A stretch of 64,000 nucleotides of DNA from Siderastrea radians (Eukaryota; Cnidaria; Anthozoa; Scleractinia; Rhizangiidae). Each line of letters opens with the position of its first letter. Position 1 is the stretch's first letter. This document shows, in pieces, positions 12,679 through 20,756 of the stretch. A program made the position numbers and the translations under genes. The notes under the pieces were generated by a model, which was not told where the DNA came from, ran no database searches, and worked only from the letters and a program-made list of their open reading frames with translations. The stretch is from positions 59,969,311 to 60,033,310 of the forward strand of contig OZ024887.1 in NCBI GenBank assembly GCA_964017195.1, read 5' to 3'.

Positions 12679-13125
12679 CACTCTTTTTTTTTTATAAGAA
12701 CGTCTAATTTTTAAGCTGAGGCTGAACCGGAACTGAATGTTCTTATTTTTTTGGCGATTTGAGCCTCAGACGTTCTTAACAATATTCTTAAGATTAATTG
12801 AACAGCATTTCATAAATCATAGTTCTGAATGAAAGAAAAAACAAATAGGTCAAAGCTCTACCAATTTCTTAAAAGCTATACGTGTTTTCTTGTTTTGCGA
12901 CATCCCAAAAATTCTAGCATTTGGGGCTCAAAAAGGCGGTAACTTACTCTGACCAAATTATTACACTTAATTTATTTCCACATAGCTTATTCTACAAATA
13001 TGAAGACAAGATAAAGACGTTCTTAACAAAATCTTAGCCTGGGTATGTTCTTGGCATGTTCTTAAATTTTGGCCAATTCCAGCCTCGACGTTCTTATAAA
13101 AAAGGTTCTTATAAAAAAAAGAGCG
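12679..13125. mobile_element. Tc1/mariner-type MITE, unit A copy
   Basis: A 447-bp unit flanked by TA (12677-12678, 13126-13127), beginning CACTCTTTTTTTTTTATAAG and ending CTTATAAAAAAAAGAGCG. Other members are 47375-47822 and a 144-bp relative at 62627-62770. No transposase. Confidence 0.65.
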
Positions 13126-13285
13126 TATCAAAGCCAGAGCTTGACTTAGAGCAAAATAAAGGTTTCCCGAAATTATTGCTTCGTTAGTAGTGCAATCTCA
13201 ACGCAATGAAAAAGATAGACCATTACGATTCAAAGATATAACAGACCCTGATTATGCTATTTCTCTCGTAATCTTGGTGCTATTA

Positions 13286-14819
13286 CGTGACAGTTGAATT
13301 TTACATTACGCGACAAAGCTAATACGAAATTAAGAAAATGTGTTGAGGTTAGGGCGACTTAAGGCCAAATAAAAGTTTCCTTAAAAGTTTTATCCACGTA
13401 CGTTAAGACTGACTTCAACTTGCCACAAAGCTTTTCTCTCTTCGACTGTTCTGATACAAACCCGCGGCGAAACTAATCATGAAAACGACAGAAAATAACT
13501 AAACAAGGCTGTGGCGATAAAGGACATAGCAACTAGCCACTTTATTGACCGCCCTAGTCTCACTGACACCATTATAGAAAAACATTTTGTTTTATGTATT
13601 TCGAAAACACTTCAACTTACTCAAACGGTTTGCCCTTGCCTTCGCCTTCCAACGTGAAGAAGTGGCCGTTTATGCAGCCCTCCATATGGACTTTGGTCAT
13701 CATCTCTTTAGCAATCGTACTCTGTTGGATTTAAATACAAATAAGGACGTCAGAAAAGTTTAAAATGTGACCATCATTTTAATGTGCTACAGGGTGCGGA
13801 GACGCCAAATTAAATTTCATGGCTAGTCAGCTAATTTTCTTAGCGTGCAAATCTATCTTTTTTGACTGGAATATAAACAAACGCCAAACGATGGAGCATG
13901 CAAGTGATTGATCTGACCAGTACAATTTGTGTGCCCTGTCAGCTTCATTGCAAAAATTCAAACTATCACTTTTCGTCATACCATGTTGCTGAGAAGGCAG
14001 GCTTGGTGTAGGCTTTGCTTGACTCGTTTACCGAACTGATCAGCTTTATCAACGTGACAGTTGAATTTTACATTACGCGACAAAGCTAATACGAAAATAA
14101 GAAAATGTGTTGAGGTTAGGGCGACGTAAGGCCAAATAAAAGTTTCCTTAAAAGTTTTATCCACGTGCGTAAAGACTGACTTCAACTTGCCACAAAGCTT
14201 TTCTCTCTTCGACTGTTCTGATGCAAACCCGCGGCGAAACTAATCATGAAAACGACAGAAAATAACTAAACAAGGCTGTGGCGATAAAGGACATAGCAAC
14301 TAGCCACTTTATTGACCGCCCTAGTCTCACTGACACCATTAGAAAAGCATTTTGGGGTTCCATTTATTTGAAAACTGACTTCAACTTACTCAAACGGTTT
14401 GCCCTTGCCTTCGCCTTCCAACGTGAAGAAGTGGCCGTTTATGCAGCCCTCCATGTGGACTTTGGTCATCATCTCTTTGGCAATCTTGCTCTGTTGGATT
14501 TAAATACAAATAAGGACGTCAGAAAAGTTTAAAATGTGACCATCATTTTAATGTGCTACAGGGTGCGGAGACGCCAAATTAAATTTCATGGCTAGTCAGC
14601 TAATTTTCTTGGCGTGCAAATCTATCTTTTTTGACTGGAATATAAACAAACGCCAAACGATGGAGCATGCAAGTGATTGATCTGATCAGTAAAATTTATG
14701 TGCCCTGTCAGCTTCATTGCAAAAATTCAAACTACCAGTTTTCGTCATACCATGTTGCTGAGAAGGCAGGCTTAGTGTAGGCTTTGCTTGATTCCTTTAC
14801 AGAACTGATCAGCTTCAGC
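13286..14819. repeat. 767-bp tandem duplication of the exon 1 + exon 2 module (gene 2)
   Basis: Units 13286-14052 and 14053-about 14819 begin with the same CGTGACAGTTGAATTTTAC phrase and each contains exon 1, intron 1 and exon 2 of the GFP-like gene. Only the distal (right-hand) unit continues into the upstream promoter block; the proximal one is cut before it. The same arrangement is in unit B (47983-49516). Confidence 0.85.
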
Positions 14820-15794
14820 ATTGGCGCTTGCTCTTATCAAGTGCAAGGTGTTACGCCCATTTTGCGCATTAGCCAATAGAAAGCCTGAGAACTCTGCAGG
14901 GTAGATGATGAGACGATAAAAAACATTAACGTTCATTGTCATTAAAGATGTGTTTATTGTTCATCGTGGTGTAAGATAGCTACAAATAGCGACACGTGAA
15001 CAATCGACCTCATCGCCTGATGAAGACTAGCAGTATTGCAGTCGAAACGTCGCGATCAACAACTCAAAGCGATTCCATCGTGAGACAAACGAATAAACGT
15101 TAATCTTACCTATTAACGTTCATTTTCCCCCGCTAGATAATAGGCGGAAGACAACAAAGATTTTTTTCATCCGTATATATTCGGTTTGCAATAGTCTACT
15201 AAAAGACAATGGCTATGAAGCGACATTTTTTTAATGAAGTTTTCATACTGTTAAACCCCTGCTAATATCTAGAACCCCGGTCATCGTTTATTGTATACTG
15301 TAAGGTGTTGCCTAAGTTTTTCAAGACAAAGAACTTTGTCTAGACAGTAAACTAAATTTTAGCATTTGAAGGAACAGCTGCGCTTTTTAAAATAATACTA
15401 ATTTCTATTACTAAATGACACCAAACGTAAAACTAAATAGGATAAAAAGATTCTGTACAGCAAAACGGACGGGAACAAACTGTGGTTTGGGCATTAAATG
15501 GAGGATTGTAAGAATGAAAGTGGATTCCTGTCAGTAGTTTATCAAATTTAAGGTTTCCTGATAGCTGGCCCAGAAAAAAGAATTATCATGTATCTTGACC
15601 GCCGAAATTTGACTGTCATTTTGTCTCTCAAGTTTATTATCCTTTTCATCACTTCTCACTGACTTTAGGAGTCTGGTGGGGGAAAATCTATCCACTCGTT
15701 GAAACATAAAGACAAGCAAAGCCCCGTGCAAACATTCTAGCCAGTGCTTCACTCCTTATGCATGCACTCTTTAAACCAGAGGTTCCCCAATAGC
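14820..15794. other. Gene-free region upstream of gene 2
   Basis: Contains the degenerate TATA block of gene 2 (CTTGATAAG on the minus strand, 14833-14841), a hammerhead-like core at 15010-15055, and otherwise AT-rich unique-looking sequence up to the Polinton target site. No gene is seen. Confidence 0.5.
15010..15055 (+). ncRNA. Hammerhead-ribozyme-like core
   Basis: CTGATGA at 15017-15023 is followed by a GACT...AGTC stem (stem II) and then GAAAC at 15044-15048, the order of the conserved core of a hammerhead ribozyme. The stems I and III needed for cleavage were not convincingly found. Related sequences are common in dispersed retroelement ends of invertebrates, so this may only be a repeat remnant. 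A copy is at 49707-49752. Confidence 0.35.
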
Positions 15795-15800
15795 CACCAG
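15795..15800. repeat. Polinton target-site duplication, left (CACCAG)
   Basis: CACCAG directly precedes the element end AGTAGTAAAG and is repeated directly after the right end at 38152-38157. The unoccupied paralogous site at 50492-50497 has it once. Confidence 0.97.
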
Positions 15801-16064
15801 AGTAGTAAAGGACGCTCGTTTGTGGCATATGGAGGCTTCTGATTGGTCGAGAGCGATCACGTGACCAGAGGAACTTCCGGTGTGAGAAACCGCTGACCAG
15901 TGGTCAAAAGTGGATCGTGGGCTCATCCAACCGGAAGTCACGTGATTTGAGATGGGAAACCGCTGAGGAGTGTGAAAAAAGGATCGTGGGCTCAAGGTGG
16001 GTGAAAACCGCGGAGAAAACGCGGGCTCAAAGTCCAAAGTCCAAGTTGGGGAAGAGGGGTGACC
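15801..16064. repeat. Polinton left terminal inverted repeat
   Basis: 264 bp, starting AGTAGTAAAGGACGCTCG and matching the reverse complement of 37886-38151 with only a few mismatches and small indels near the inner end. It contains three degenerate copies of a unit built on AAACCGCTGA...GGATCGTGGGCTCA, plus CACGTG boxes. Confidence 0.97.
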
Positions 16065-16110
16065 CATATATGGTCCATATATGGTTTTGATATGGCACAA
16101 GTGGGTTAAA

Positions 16111-16118
16111 TATAAAAG
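16111..16118 (+). promoter_or_regulatory. TATA box of the first FYVTL-family gene
   Basis: TATAAAAG ends 31 bp upstream of the ATG at 16150, just inside the left TIR. Confidence 0.7.
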
Positions 16119-16149
16119 GGGGTAAACCCTAAGTGAGGGAGTAGTCACG

Positions 16150-17196
16150 ATGTACATCACGCTCCTGAGTGATCAAGCACAAGGCACGGGTCAAAAATTT
16201 ACGGCACGATTGCCTCGTTCGTATTATTTGGTGGAAGATGATTGGGAAGTGGCGTTGGTACATATGTCCCACCCGGGGTTTAATCAATCCTTGGAAGATC
16301 AAACCAAACAGAATTGGACGCAAGAAGATAGTCAAAAACATTGGATGAAAACAGATATCAAATACATGCCAAAACGTACGGATGGAACGGCGCCCCTGAA
16401 AGCCACCAAACAAATTTATTTACCGCCCGGGTATTACCACAATTTGAAAGAAGCCTGGATTGCCATTGGGTACGAAATGGAAAAACAACACATGGAGGTC
16501 ATGATGGATATAGCTAAAATGGATGTGGACGATCAAGCCAAACGCAATCAACTAGCGGCGCTTAACCTGGCTCAACCCTATGTGAAAATCACCAATACGG
16601 GCGTCGCCCCCGAATTAGATTCGTTGTATGTCCTCATACCGGCCAATATGGAATTTGAAATGGAATGGAAATTCGCTGGCTTGATGGGATTGGTGAAAGA
16701 TGGAACGTCCACGGAACGCGTGGTCCAAGAAAAGAATTATCTGGTGAAACATATTGTGGATTACAACGATCGGCATAAATGGTCACCCACCACTGGTACT
16801 ATCGCCAAATATCCCCCGTGGGGGCACGTCTCCGTCAGCTTTACCCACCCCGATTTCGATTATTACTTCTTCTTGGGACCGAATCTGAGTCGGCAACCCT
16901 TTCCCAGTACGCCCACGGTCAAACCGCAACAAGGACAACAACAATTGATGATTTACACGGACTTGGTGGCACCGAGCATTGTGGGAAATCAAGAAAAAGG
17001 GTTGTTACGTACCTTGGATGCGGGCAATACCGATCATCAGTTTGATACCACTGAACGGATGTATTTTCCTCTTGGCAAAACCATCTTTGACAGCATTGCC
17101 GTGGACATTCAAACAGCCAATGGACAACCGGCTCCGTTCAAACAAGGCAGAACCATCATCACTCTTCAACTCTCCAGAAAAAGTCAACGGACATGA
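16150..17196 (+). CDS. FYVTL-family protein, paralogue 1 (348 aa)
   Basis: Function unknown. The N-terminus (MYITLLSDQAQG...FTARLP, then WEVALVHM) and the C-terminal third (IYTDLV..SIVGN...LLRTL, then an ITLQL strand at the end) share the pattern of the two tandem proteins at 21883-22926 and 22938-23972. All three are therefore distant paralogues. Proteins with this N-terminal FYVTLPS-type start recur in invertebrate Polinton-like elements (family knowledge, not checked here). No TM or signal segment is visible. A virion surface or minor capsid role is conceivable but is only inference. A TATA box sits 39 bp upstream, and the gene is the first after the left TIR, away from its paralogues. Confidence 0.8.
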   Translation: MYITLLSDQAQGTGQKFTARLPRSYYLVEDDWEVALVHMSHPGFNQSLEDQTKQNWTQEDSQKHWMKTDIKYMPKRTDGTAPLKATKQIYLPPGYYHNLKEAWIAIGYEMEKQHMEVMMDIAKMDVDDQAKRNQLAALNLAQPYVKITNTGVAPELDSLYVLIPANMEFEMEWKFAGLMGLVKDGTSTERVVQEKNYLVKHIVDYNDRHKWSPTTGTIAKYPPWGHVSVSFTHPDFDYYFFLGPNLSRQPFPSTPTVKPQQGQQQLMIYTDLVAPSIVGNQEKGLLRTLDAGNTDHQFDTTERMYFPLGKTIFDSIAVDIQTANGQPAPFKQGRTIITLQLSRKSQRT

Positions 17197-17347
17197 CGTG
17201 GTTGTTTTTTTTTTATACAGAAAGCGAATCATTAATTAAATCCTGGAGCACGTGGGACCTAGCCCGGTTAGCTCCAGAACAGGCTAACTACTTAGATTGC
17301 TTTTTTGAAAAGAGATGAGGAATAAAATGGCTTACCGCTATCCGTGG

Positions 17348-17404
17348 GTGTTGCTTGCTTGACTGCTTGCTTGCTTGCTTGCTTGCTTGACTGCTTGCTG
17401 GCTT
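17348..17404. repeat. GCTT microsatellite
   Basis: About a dozen imperfect copies of GCTT/ACTG, located just downstream of the minus-strand TATA box at 17432-17440. Confidence 0.8.
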
Positions 17405-17431
17405 GGGAGTGAAAACGGGGAGTGGAGGCGA

Positions 17432-17669
17432 TTTTTTATAGAGACCCAAAGGTCACGTGGGAGGGGTGATGAACCAACCAGGGCACAGGGTGCCACAAAT
17501 CCTGTATGAGGATGACGAGGACGATGATTTGATCTGCCACGAAATCCTGGATGACGAGGACGAGGAGACCCCAGTGGTGCCCCTGGGAGGGGTGGGAAGA
17601 GGTGGGGGGACCCCCCTCCCCCCTCCTTAGATAGACCATGAGGCATTGCGCGAAATGGGGGTATATAAG
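17432..17669. promoter_or_regulatory. Bidirectional promoter module, inverted copy of the PolB promoter
   Basis: The reverse complement of 33231-33406 can be followed through this stretch: TATAAAAAA box, TCACGTGGGAGGGG, GGGAGGGGTGGGAWGAGGTG, GGGGGGACCCCCCTCCC, CCATGRGGCAT, and a second TATA (TATATAAG at 17662-17669). It differs by an extra block of about 60 bp. The right-hand TATA serves the gene at 17748. The left-hand, PolB-type TATA points leftward at no obvious coding region. Confidence 0.7.
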
Positions 17670-17747
17670 CCAAGCGAGGCCCCAGGGCGTCACTCCTAGC
17701 TTTGAGTTCATGCTTGGTTGACTTATGTCAGTTTGAGGAAAAGAAAA

Positions 17748-18269
17748 ATGGCCGAAACAAGAACGCCCTTGGGCTCCTTAGCCAGTGCTGTGAATGTGGG
17801 GGGACGAGAGTATTTGCGGAGGAGAGTGATTGAGAGAACGCCAGTGGAACGTTACACCATGCGTATGTATGAGAGAAGAGAAGAAGCATGGCGCCCCCTG
17901 AACAAAGATCGCGTGGCGGCGTTCCTTCGTTTGTTTTTGCTGTGTTTTGTGGAATTGGAGAATGGCCTCCCACTCCACCCTTTCACCTACAGGATGATGA
18001 AGAAGTGCCTTGTGAAAAGAATCATTCCGTGGATTCATTTTCGGTTAGTGTACACCATGGAGGAGAGGTGGTGGCCGATCACCCTGGCCCAGTTCCGCGA
18101 ACTGAATGGCTACTTGGCGGACCACCTGCCGCGGATCCAGAAAGAGGACCAATGGGATGCCATTCGATATTTTTATGAGGAAGTGGTCCGCCAAAGGGAC
18201 GAACTGAAACGCCTCGAGGAAATGGAAAGGGAGGCCATGGAGTCCGTAAGGCGTTGCTTAGGACAATGA
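17748..18269 (+). CDS. Hypothetical Polinton protein (173 aa)
   Basis: Not recognised. The ATG at 17748 (AAAAATGGCC context) is preferred because the frame upstream has only a TTG and the TATA box is at 17662. The protein is rich in Arg, Glu and Trp, has a hydrophobic stretch near residues 58-66 (FLRLFLLCF) and ends in a charged, probably coiled-coil helix (EEVVRQRDELKRLEEMEREAME). No known motif. Its promoter is homologous to that of the minus-strand gene starting at 33199, suggesting co-regulation, perhaps early expression (inference). Confidence 0.65.
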   Translation: MAETRTPLGSLASAVNVGGREYLRRRVIERTPVERYTMRMYERREEAWRPLNKDRVAAFLRLFLLCFVELENGLPLHPFTYRMMKKCLVKRIIPWIHFRLVYTMEERWWPITLAQFRELNGYLADHLPRIQKEDQWDAIRYFYEEVVRQRDELKRLEEMEREAMESVRRCLGQ

Positions 18270-18564
18270 ACATTTTGATTTCTGTTGAGTTTTTATTGTG
18301 AGTCAAGGCTGCTGTGCGTCAAGACCAACTATTTATGATGAACGTGCAAAACCAGTGATGTCAGTTTTTATTTTTTAATTAAAAAGAAGAGTTGATGTTA
18401 CAATGGGTGGTCTGTATTCTTTGCCACGCGGGTGGGGTGTTCCTATTTACAATTGAAAAATCTACAATTTGAAAAAATAAAAATGGCTATGTACAATTGG
18501 AAAAAATAAAAACTAAAAGAATTGAAAAGGCTATGTACAATTCCAAAAGTAAAAAACTAAGAAA
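18270..18564. other. Convergent 3' ends
   Basis: AT-rich spacer between convergent genes with AATAAA-like signals on both strands (AATAAA at 18475-18480 plus; TTTATT near 18366 for the minus strand) and a direct repeat of GGCTATGTACAATT (18484, 18529). The two transcripts may overlap. Confidence 0.5.
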
Positions 18565-19287
18565 TTACAAATGAAAGTCTTCCAGTTCCGTACGTAATTG
18601 ATCAATGTTCTCGGGTAGACAGAAGGTGCGGTTGAACAAGGCTTGAATTTCAGCTCGGGTTTTGTCGTCCACCTCCCGGGATCCTACCACGGCACTGCTT
18701 TGATGAAGGGTGGGCTTTTTGGGGCCCCAAGGGACAAATTGACTGCCAGTGACCAGGGTGGCGGCATTCTCGTTGACTTGGTAGTAATGGTCCGAACGGT
18801 ACCACGTTTGACTGGGAATGTCAAAGAGGTAGACTGGTTTGCCTAAATCCATAGCCAATTGCACAGTCCAACCAGTGCCTCCTTTCACGCGTTTATGATC
18901 CGGTTCCAAAATGCCAAAGGCATAGAGGGTATGGGCTTTCCTGGCAATTTGATAATTGCGTTGCAGCAATTGCAGGGTGTAAAAATGACTGGGCATTTTT
19001 TTGCCTAGTTTCTCCGCTGCCTGGTGAAGATGAGGGTTGGCCAACATCAGGACTTCCACCGTAGAAGGGGTGATGAAGGTGGCTCGAGGATGGTTCGGGG
19101 GGACGAGTACTTCGACTTGCATCCCAAAGTGTTTGGCCTGTTCTTCGACGAGGGCATCCGTGCCTTTGGCGCCTCCGGTGTACACCACATGACCATGACC
19201 CACTTGCAGTTGCAAGGCATCCACATCGTGTTCCCCGATCATCATGTCTGGGGGCATGGCTTGGGAGAATGACGATTCAGGGAGCAA
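18565..19287 (-). CDS. SLOG/DprA-like Rossmann-fold protein (up to 240 aa)
   Basis: Shows the SLOG superfamily pattern: a strand followed by a Gly-rich loop (VVYTGGAKGTDALVEEQA, about residues 34-51), a second strand (VEVLVPP), RNYQIARKAHTLYAFG, and a GGTGWTVQLAMDLGKPVYLFD block (about 157-177) that forms the second half of the nucleotide-binding cleft. The family binds nucleotides or nucleotide-derived signals; examples are DprA, LOG, the ThsA sensor and TRPM domains. The real ligand is unknown. A minus-strand TATA-like TATTTAAGG at 19295-19303 would place transcription start near 19270, so Met-11 (19255-19257) or Met-14/15 is a better start than the first ATG. It is divergent from the GRF zinc-finger gene. 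This cargo is unusual for a Polinton. The superfamily assignment is firm; the role is not. Confidence 0.78.
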   Translation of the reverse strand: MLPESSFSQAMPPDMMIGEHDVDALQLQVGHGHVVYTGGAKGTDALVEEQAKHFGMQVEVLVPPNHPRATFITPSTVEVLMLANPHLHQAAEKLGKKMPSHFYTLQLLQRNYQIARKAHTLYAFGILEPDHKRVKGGTGWTVQLAMDLGKPVYLFDIPSQTWYRSDHYYQVNENAATLVTGSQFVPWGPKKPTLHQSSAVVGSREVDDKTRAEIQALFNRTFCLPENIDQLRTELEDFHL

Positions 19288-19294
19288 GGGAGCT

Positions 19295-19303
19295 CCTTAA
19301 ATA
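19295..19303 (-). promoter_or_regulatory. TATA-like box for the SLOG-like gene
   Basis: TATTTAAGG on the minus strand, 8 bp upstream of the longest possible start, which argues for a downstream start codon. Confidence 0.5.
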
Positions 19304-19310
19304 GGAACAC

Positions 19311-19410
19311 CTGACCAATGGGAAGACAAGAGGTCCTTATAAGGTCATAAGAAGCTGACCAATGGGAAGACAAGAGGTCCTTATAAGGTCATAACAAGCT
19401 GACCAATGAC
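19311..19410. repeat. 44-bp tandem repeat with CCAAT boxes in a divergent promoter
   Basis: CTGACCAATG begins at 19311, 19355 and 19399, exactly 44 bp apart. The two full units also share AGACAAGAGGTCC and TTATAAGGTCATAA. Each start carries a CCAAT core. The repeat lies between the divergent SLOG-like and GRF zinc-finger genes and is a good candidate for shared upstream activating sites. Confidence 0.85.
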
Positions 19411-19426
19411 AGCGTAGGGGTATGGG

Positions 19427-19436
19427 TATAAAAAGG
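19427..19436 (+). promoter_or_regulatory. TATA box of the GRF zinc-finger gene
   Basis: TATAAAAAGG, 29 bp before the ATG at 19466, just downstream of the 44-bp repeats. Confidence 0.75.
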
Positions 19437-19465
19437 CATGGGCGGGTGAAAAAATCGTCAGCACG

Positions 19466-20353
19466 ATGTCAGTCGATCGGAAGAGAAAGACAACCCATCC
19501 CCCAGAGGGGAAGAAGAAGAAGAAGACTATTCAAACGATGACGCCCGTGGACTGTGATCCGGTGGTAGGGGAGGTGGTGGAAGATACCCGAGCGGCGGTG
19601 GAAGAGATGATGAAAGAATTGAATGACATGGCGGAGCAATCTACACCCCAATTCACTCTGATGACCGTGTTTGACAATGAGGTGGGCCATCATCAAATCA
19701 AAGACAACAAGGAAAAGGTGGACTATATGGTATGCCCTTACCATGACGTGCGTTTGGAGGCCCGAGAATCTCAAAAAGGATGGAAGTATGTGAAATGTCC
19801 CATGCATCCGTGTTTGCTATTTTGTGGCCAAGATCAAGCCCTGGAGTATATGAAAGCCGTGTATAGTCAACCTCATACAGAAGTGTTGGACATGTGGACT
19901 TGTTTGCAGTGTTTTTGCCGTGAACCCGCCACGCTGCAACAGAGCCATTCGACCCAGAACCCCGATCGCTTGTTTCTGAATTGTTCCAAGAAAACGTGTG
20001 ACTTCTTCCGGTGGGCCGATCAACCCATGGGCCCCAAGTACTGGAGTTGGTTTCATGACAACCCGCCCAAGAAAGCCGACCAACAAGCTGAAATACCTAC
20101 CCGGGATGCACAAGGGTATCCCAAGCGGGGCGTGGACATCCCAGGACCGCCTCCTCGAGCCCCCAGGAAAGAGGATCGCCCCCTGACAGACTATGAGAAA
20201 CAATTGTTACGAGAAATTCAAGAGCTTAAGAACCGTCAAGAAATGATGGTAGCCCCAGCGCCACCACCCCCCAAGTACAGTGACAGTGTGGACAACTGGC
20301 AGAAAGATCTCGAGACCGTCGCCTGTGGTCGTCGTCGTCTAGGTCTCTGTTAA
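19466..20353 (+). CDS. GRF-type zinc-finger protein (295 aa)
   Basis: The N-terminus is Lys-rich (KKKKK near residue 17, nuclear-localisation-like). A Cys/His cluster follows at about 90-120 (VCPYH ... KCPMHPC), then a GRF-type finger at about 145-185 with CLQCFC ... FLNCSKKTCDFFRWAD. The C-x-C, Cys, Cys-x4-Cys and FFRW pattern is typical. GRF fingers bind single-stranded or structured nucleic acid in topoisomerases and nucleases. The C-terminal part is Pro-rich with a short coiled coil (YEKQLLREIQELKNRQEMM). No catalytic domain is visible, so a replication or repair accessory is the likely role (inference). Confidence 0.75.
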   Translation: MSVDRKRKTTHPPEGKKKKKTIQTMTPVDCDPVVGEVVEDTRAAVEEMMKELNDMAEQSTPQFTLMTVFDNEVGHHQIKDNKEKVDYMVCPYHDVRLEARESQKGWKYVKCPMHPCLLFCGQDQALEYMKAVYSQPHTEVLDMWTCLQCFCREPATLQQSHSTQNPDRLFLNCSKKTCDFFRWADQPMGPKYWSWFHDNPPKKADQQAEIPTRDAQGYPKRGVDIPGPPPRAPRKEDRPLTDYEKQLLREIQELKNRQEMMVAPAPPPPKYSDSVDNWQKDLETVACGRRRLGLC

Positions 20354-20371
20354 TGGTTTTAAAAAGGAGTA

Positions 20372-20377
20372 GGAATA
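20372..20377 (+). terminator. Poly(A) signal after the GRF zinc-finger gene
   Basis: AATAAA 18 bp after the stop codon and just before the next ATG at 20397. Confidence 0.55.
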
Positions 20378-20396
20378 AAATTTTTGTATTTAGTCC

Positions 20397-20756
20397 ATGG
20401 AGTCTGTTGTGTGTGATGCGTGGGAGTCTCTCTGGTCCCTGGTGGATTGGCAATGCCATCAATCCCTGTGCCAAGTGTTATATGATCACCAACCCGGCCC
20501 CCAAATCCCGATTCCTCCCTGTCCCGAGGACGCACACCCTCTCCACGTCTTTGAAGAAACCCACGTGGATCGTAACCTGTATCGATGGGTGGTGTTTGTC
20601 GTATGGTTAAAAGCCCACCCAGAGGCGTGGCGATGGTATCGAATCATTCAAAAGGCGCATCCCCACACCATCCCCACCATATCAACGTTATGGGATGAAT
20701 GTCAGAACGTATGGCCCCTCGAAAGAAAACTCAACGCTGGTCAACAACAAAGTTGA
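20397..20756 (+). CDS. Hypothetical protein overlapping integrase (119 aa)
   Basis: Not recognised. Trp- and His-rich (WESLWSLVDWQCHQ; RWVVFVVWLKAHPEAWRWY), without a zinc motif or clear TM segment. The ATG follows a TTTTAAAAAGG box by about 30 bp, and the frame stays open until 58 bp inside the integrase gene. Compact overlaps of this kind are common in this element, which favours a real gene, but no homologue is recalled. Confidence 0.55.
   Translation: MESVVCDAWESLWSLVDWQCHQSLCQVLYDHQPGPQIPIPPCPEDAHPLHVFEETHVDRNLYRWVVFVVWLKAHPEAWRWYRIIQKAHPHTIPTISTLWDECQNVWPLERKLNAGQQQS

Larger units (their letters stand above)
10238..14753 (-). pseudogene. GFP-like gene 2, broken in exon 4
   Basis: Transcribed leftward. 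Exon 1 (ATG at 14751-14753), exon 2 at 14390-14490, exon 3 at 11321-11542 (chromophore Gln-Tyr-Gly), exon 4 about 10790-10995, exon 5 at 10238-10385. Exons 2, 3 and 5 are open, but exon 4 has an in-frame TAG at 10965-10967 and one extra base near 10935 compared with gene 3. No functional barrel is expected. Exons 1 and 2 are present twice (second copies: ATG at 13982-13984, exon 2 at 13621-13721). The 3' half is an older diverged paralogue, while the 5' half is nearly identical to that of gene 3, so the gene is a recombination chimera. Confidence 0.85.
17197..17747. other. Intergenic region with poly(A) signal, microsatellite and promoter module
   Basis: Holds AATAAA at 17322-17327, a (GCTT)n-type microsatellite (about 17348-17404) and a 238-bp promoter module (17432-17669) described separately. 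No supported gene; frames on the minus strand are low-complexity. Confidence 0.6.

Noticed and set aside
16779..17239. Several frames overlapping the end of the first FYVTL-type gene on both strands
   Set aside because: Alternative-frame shadows of a long conserved coding region.
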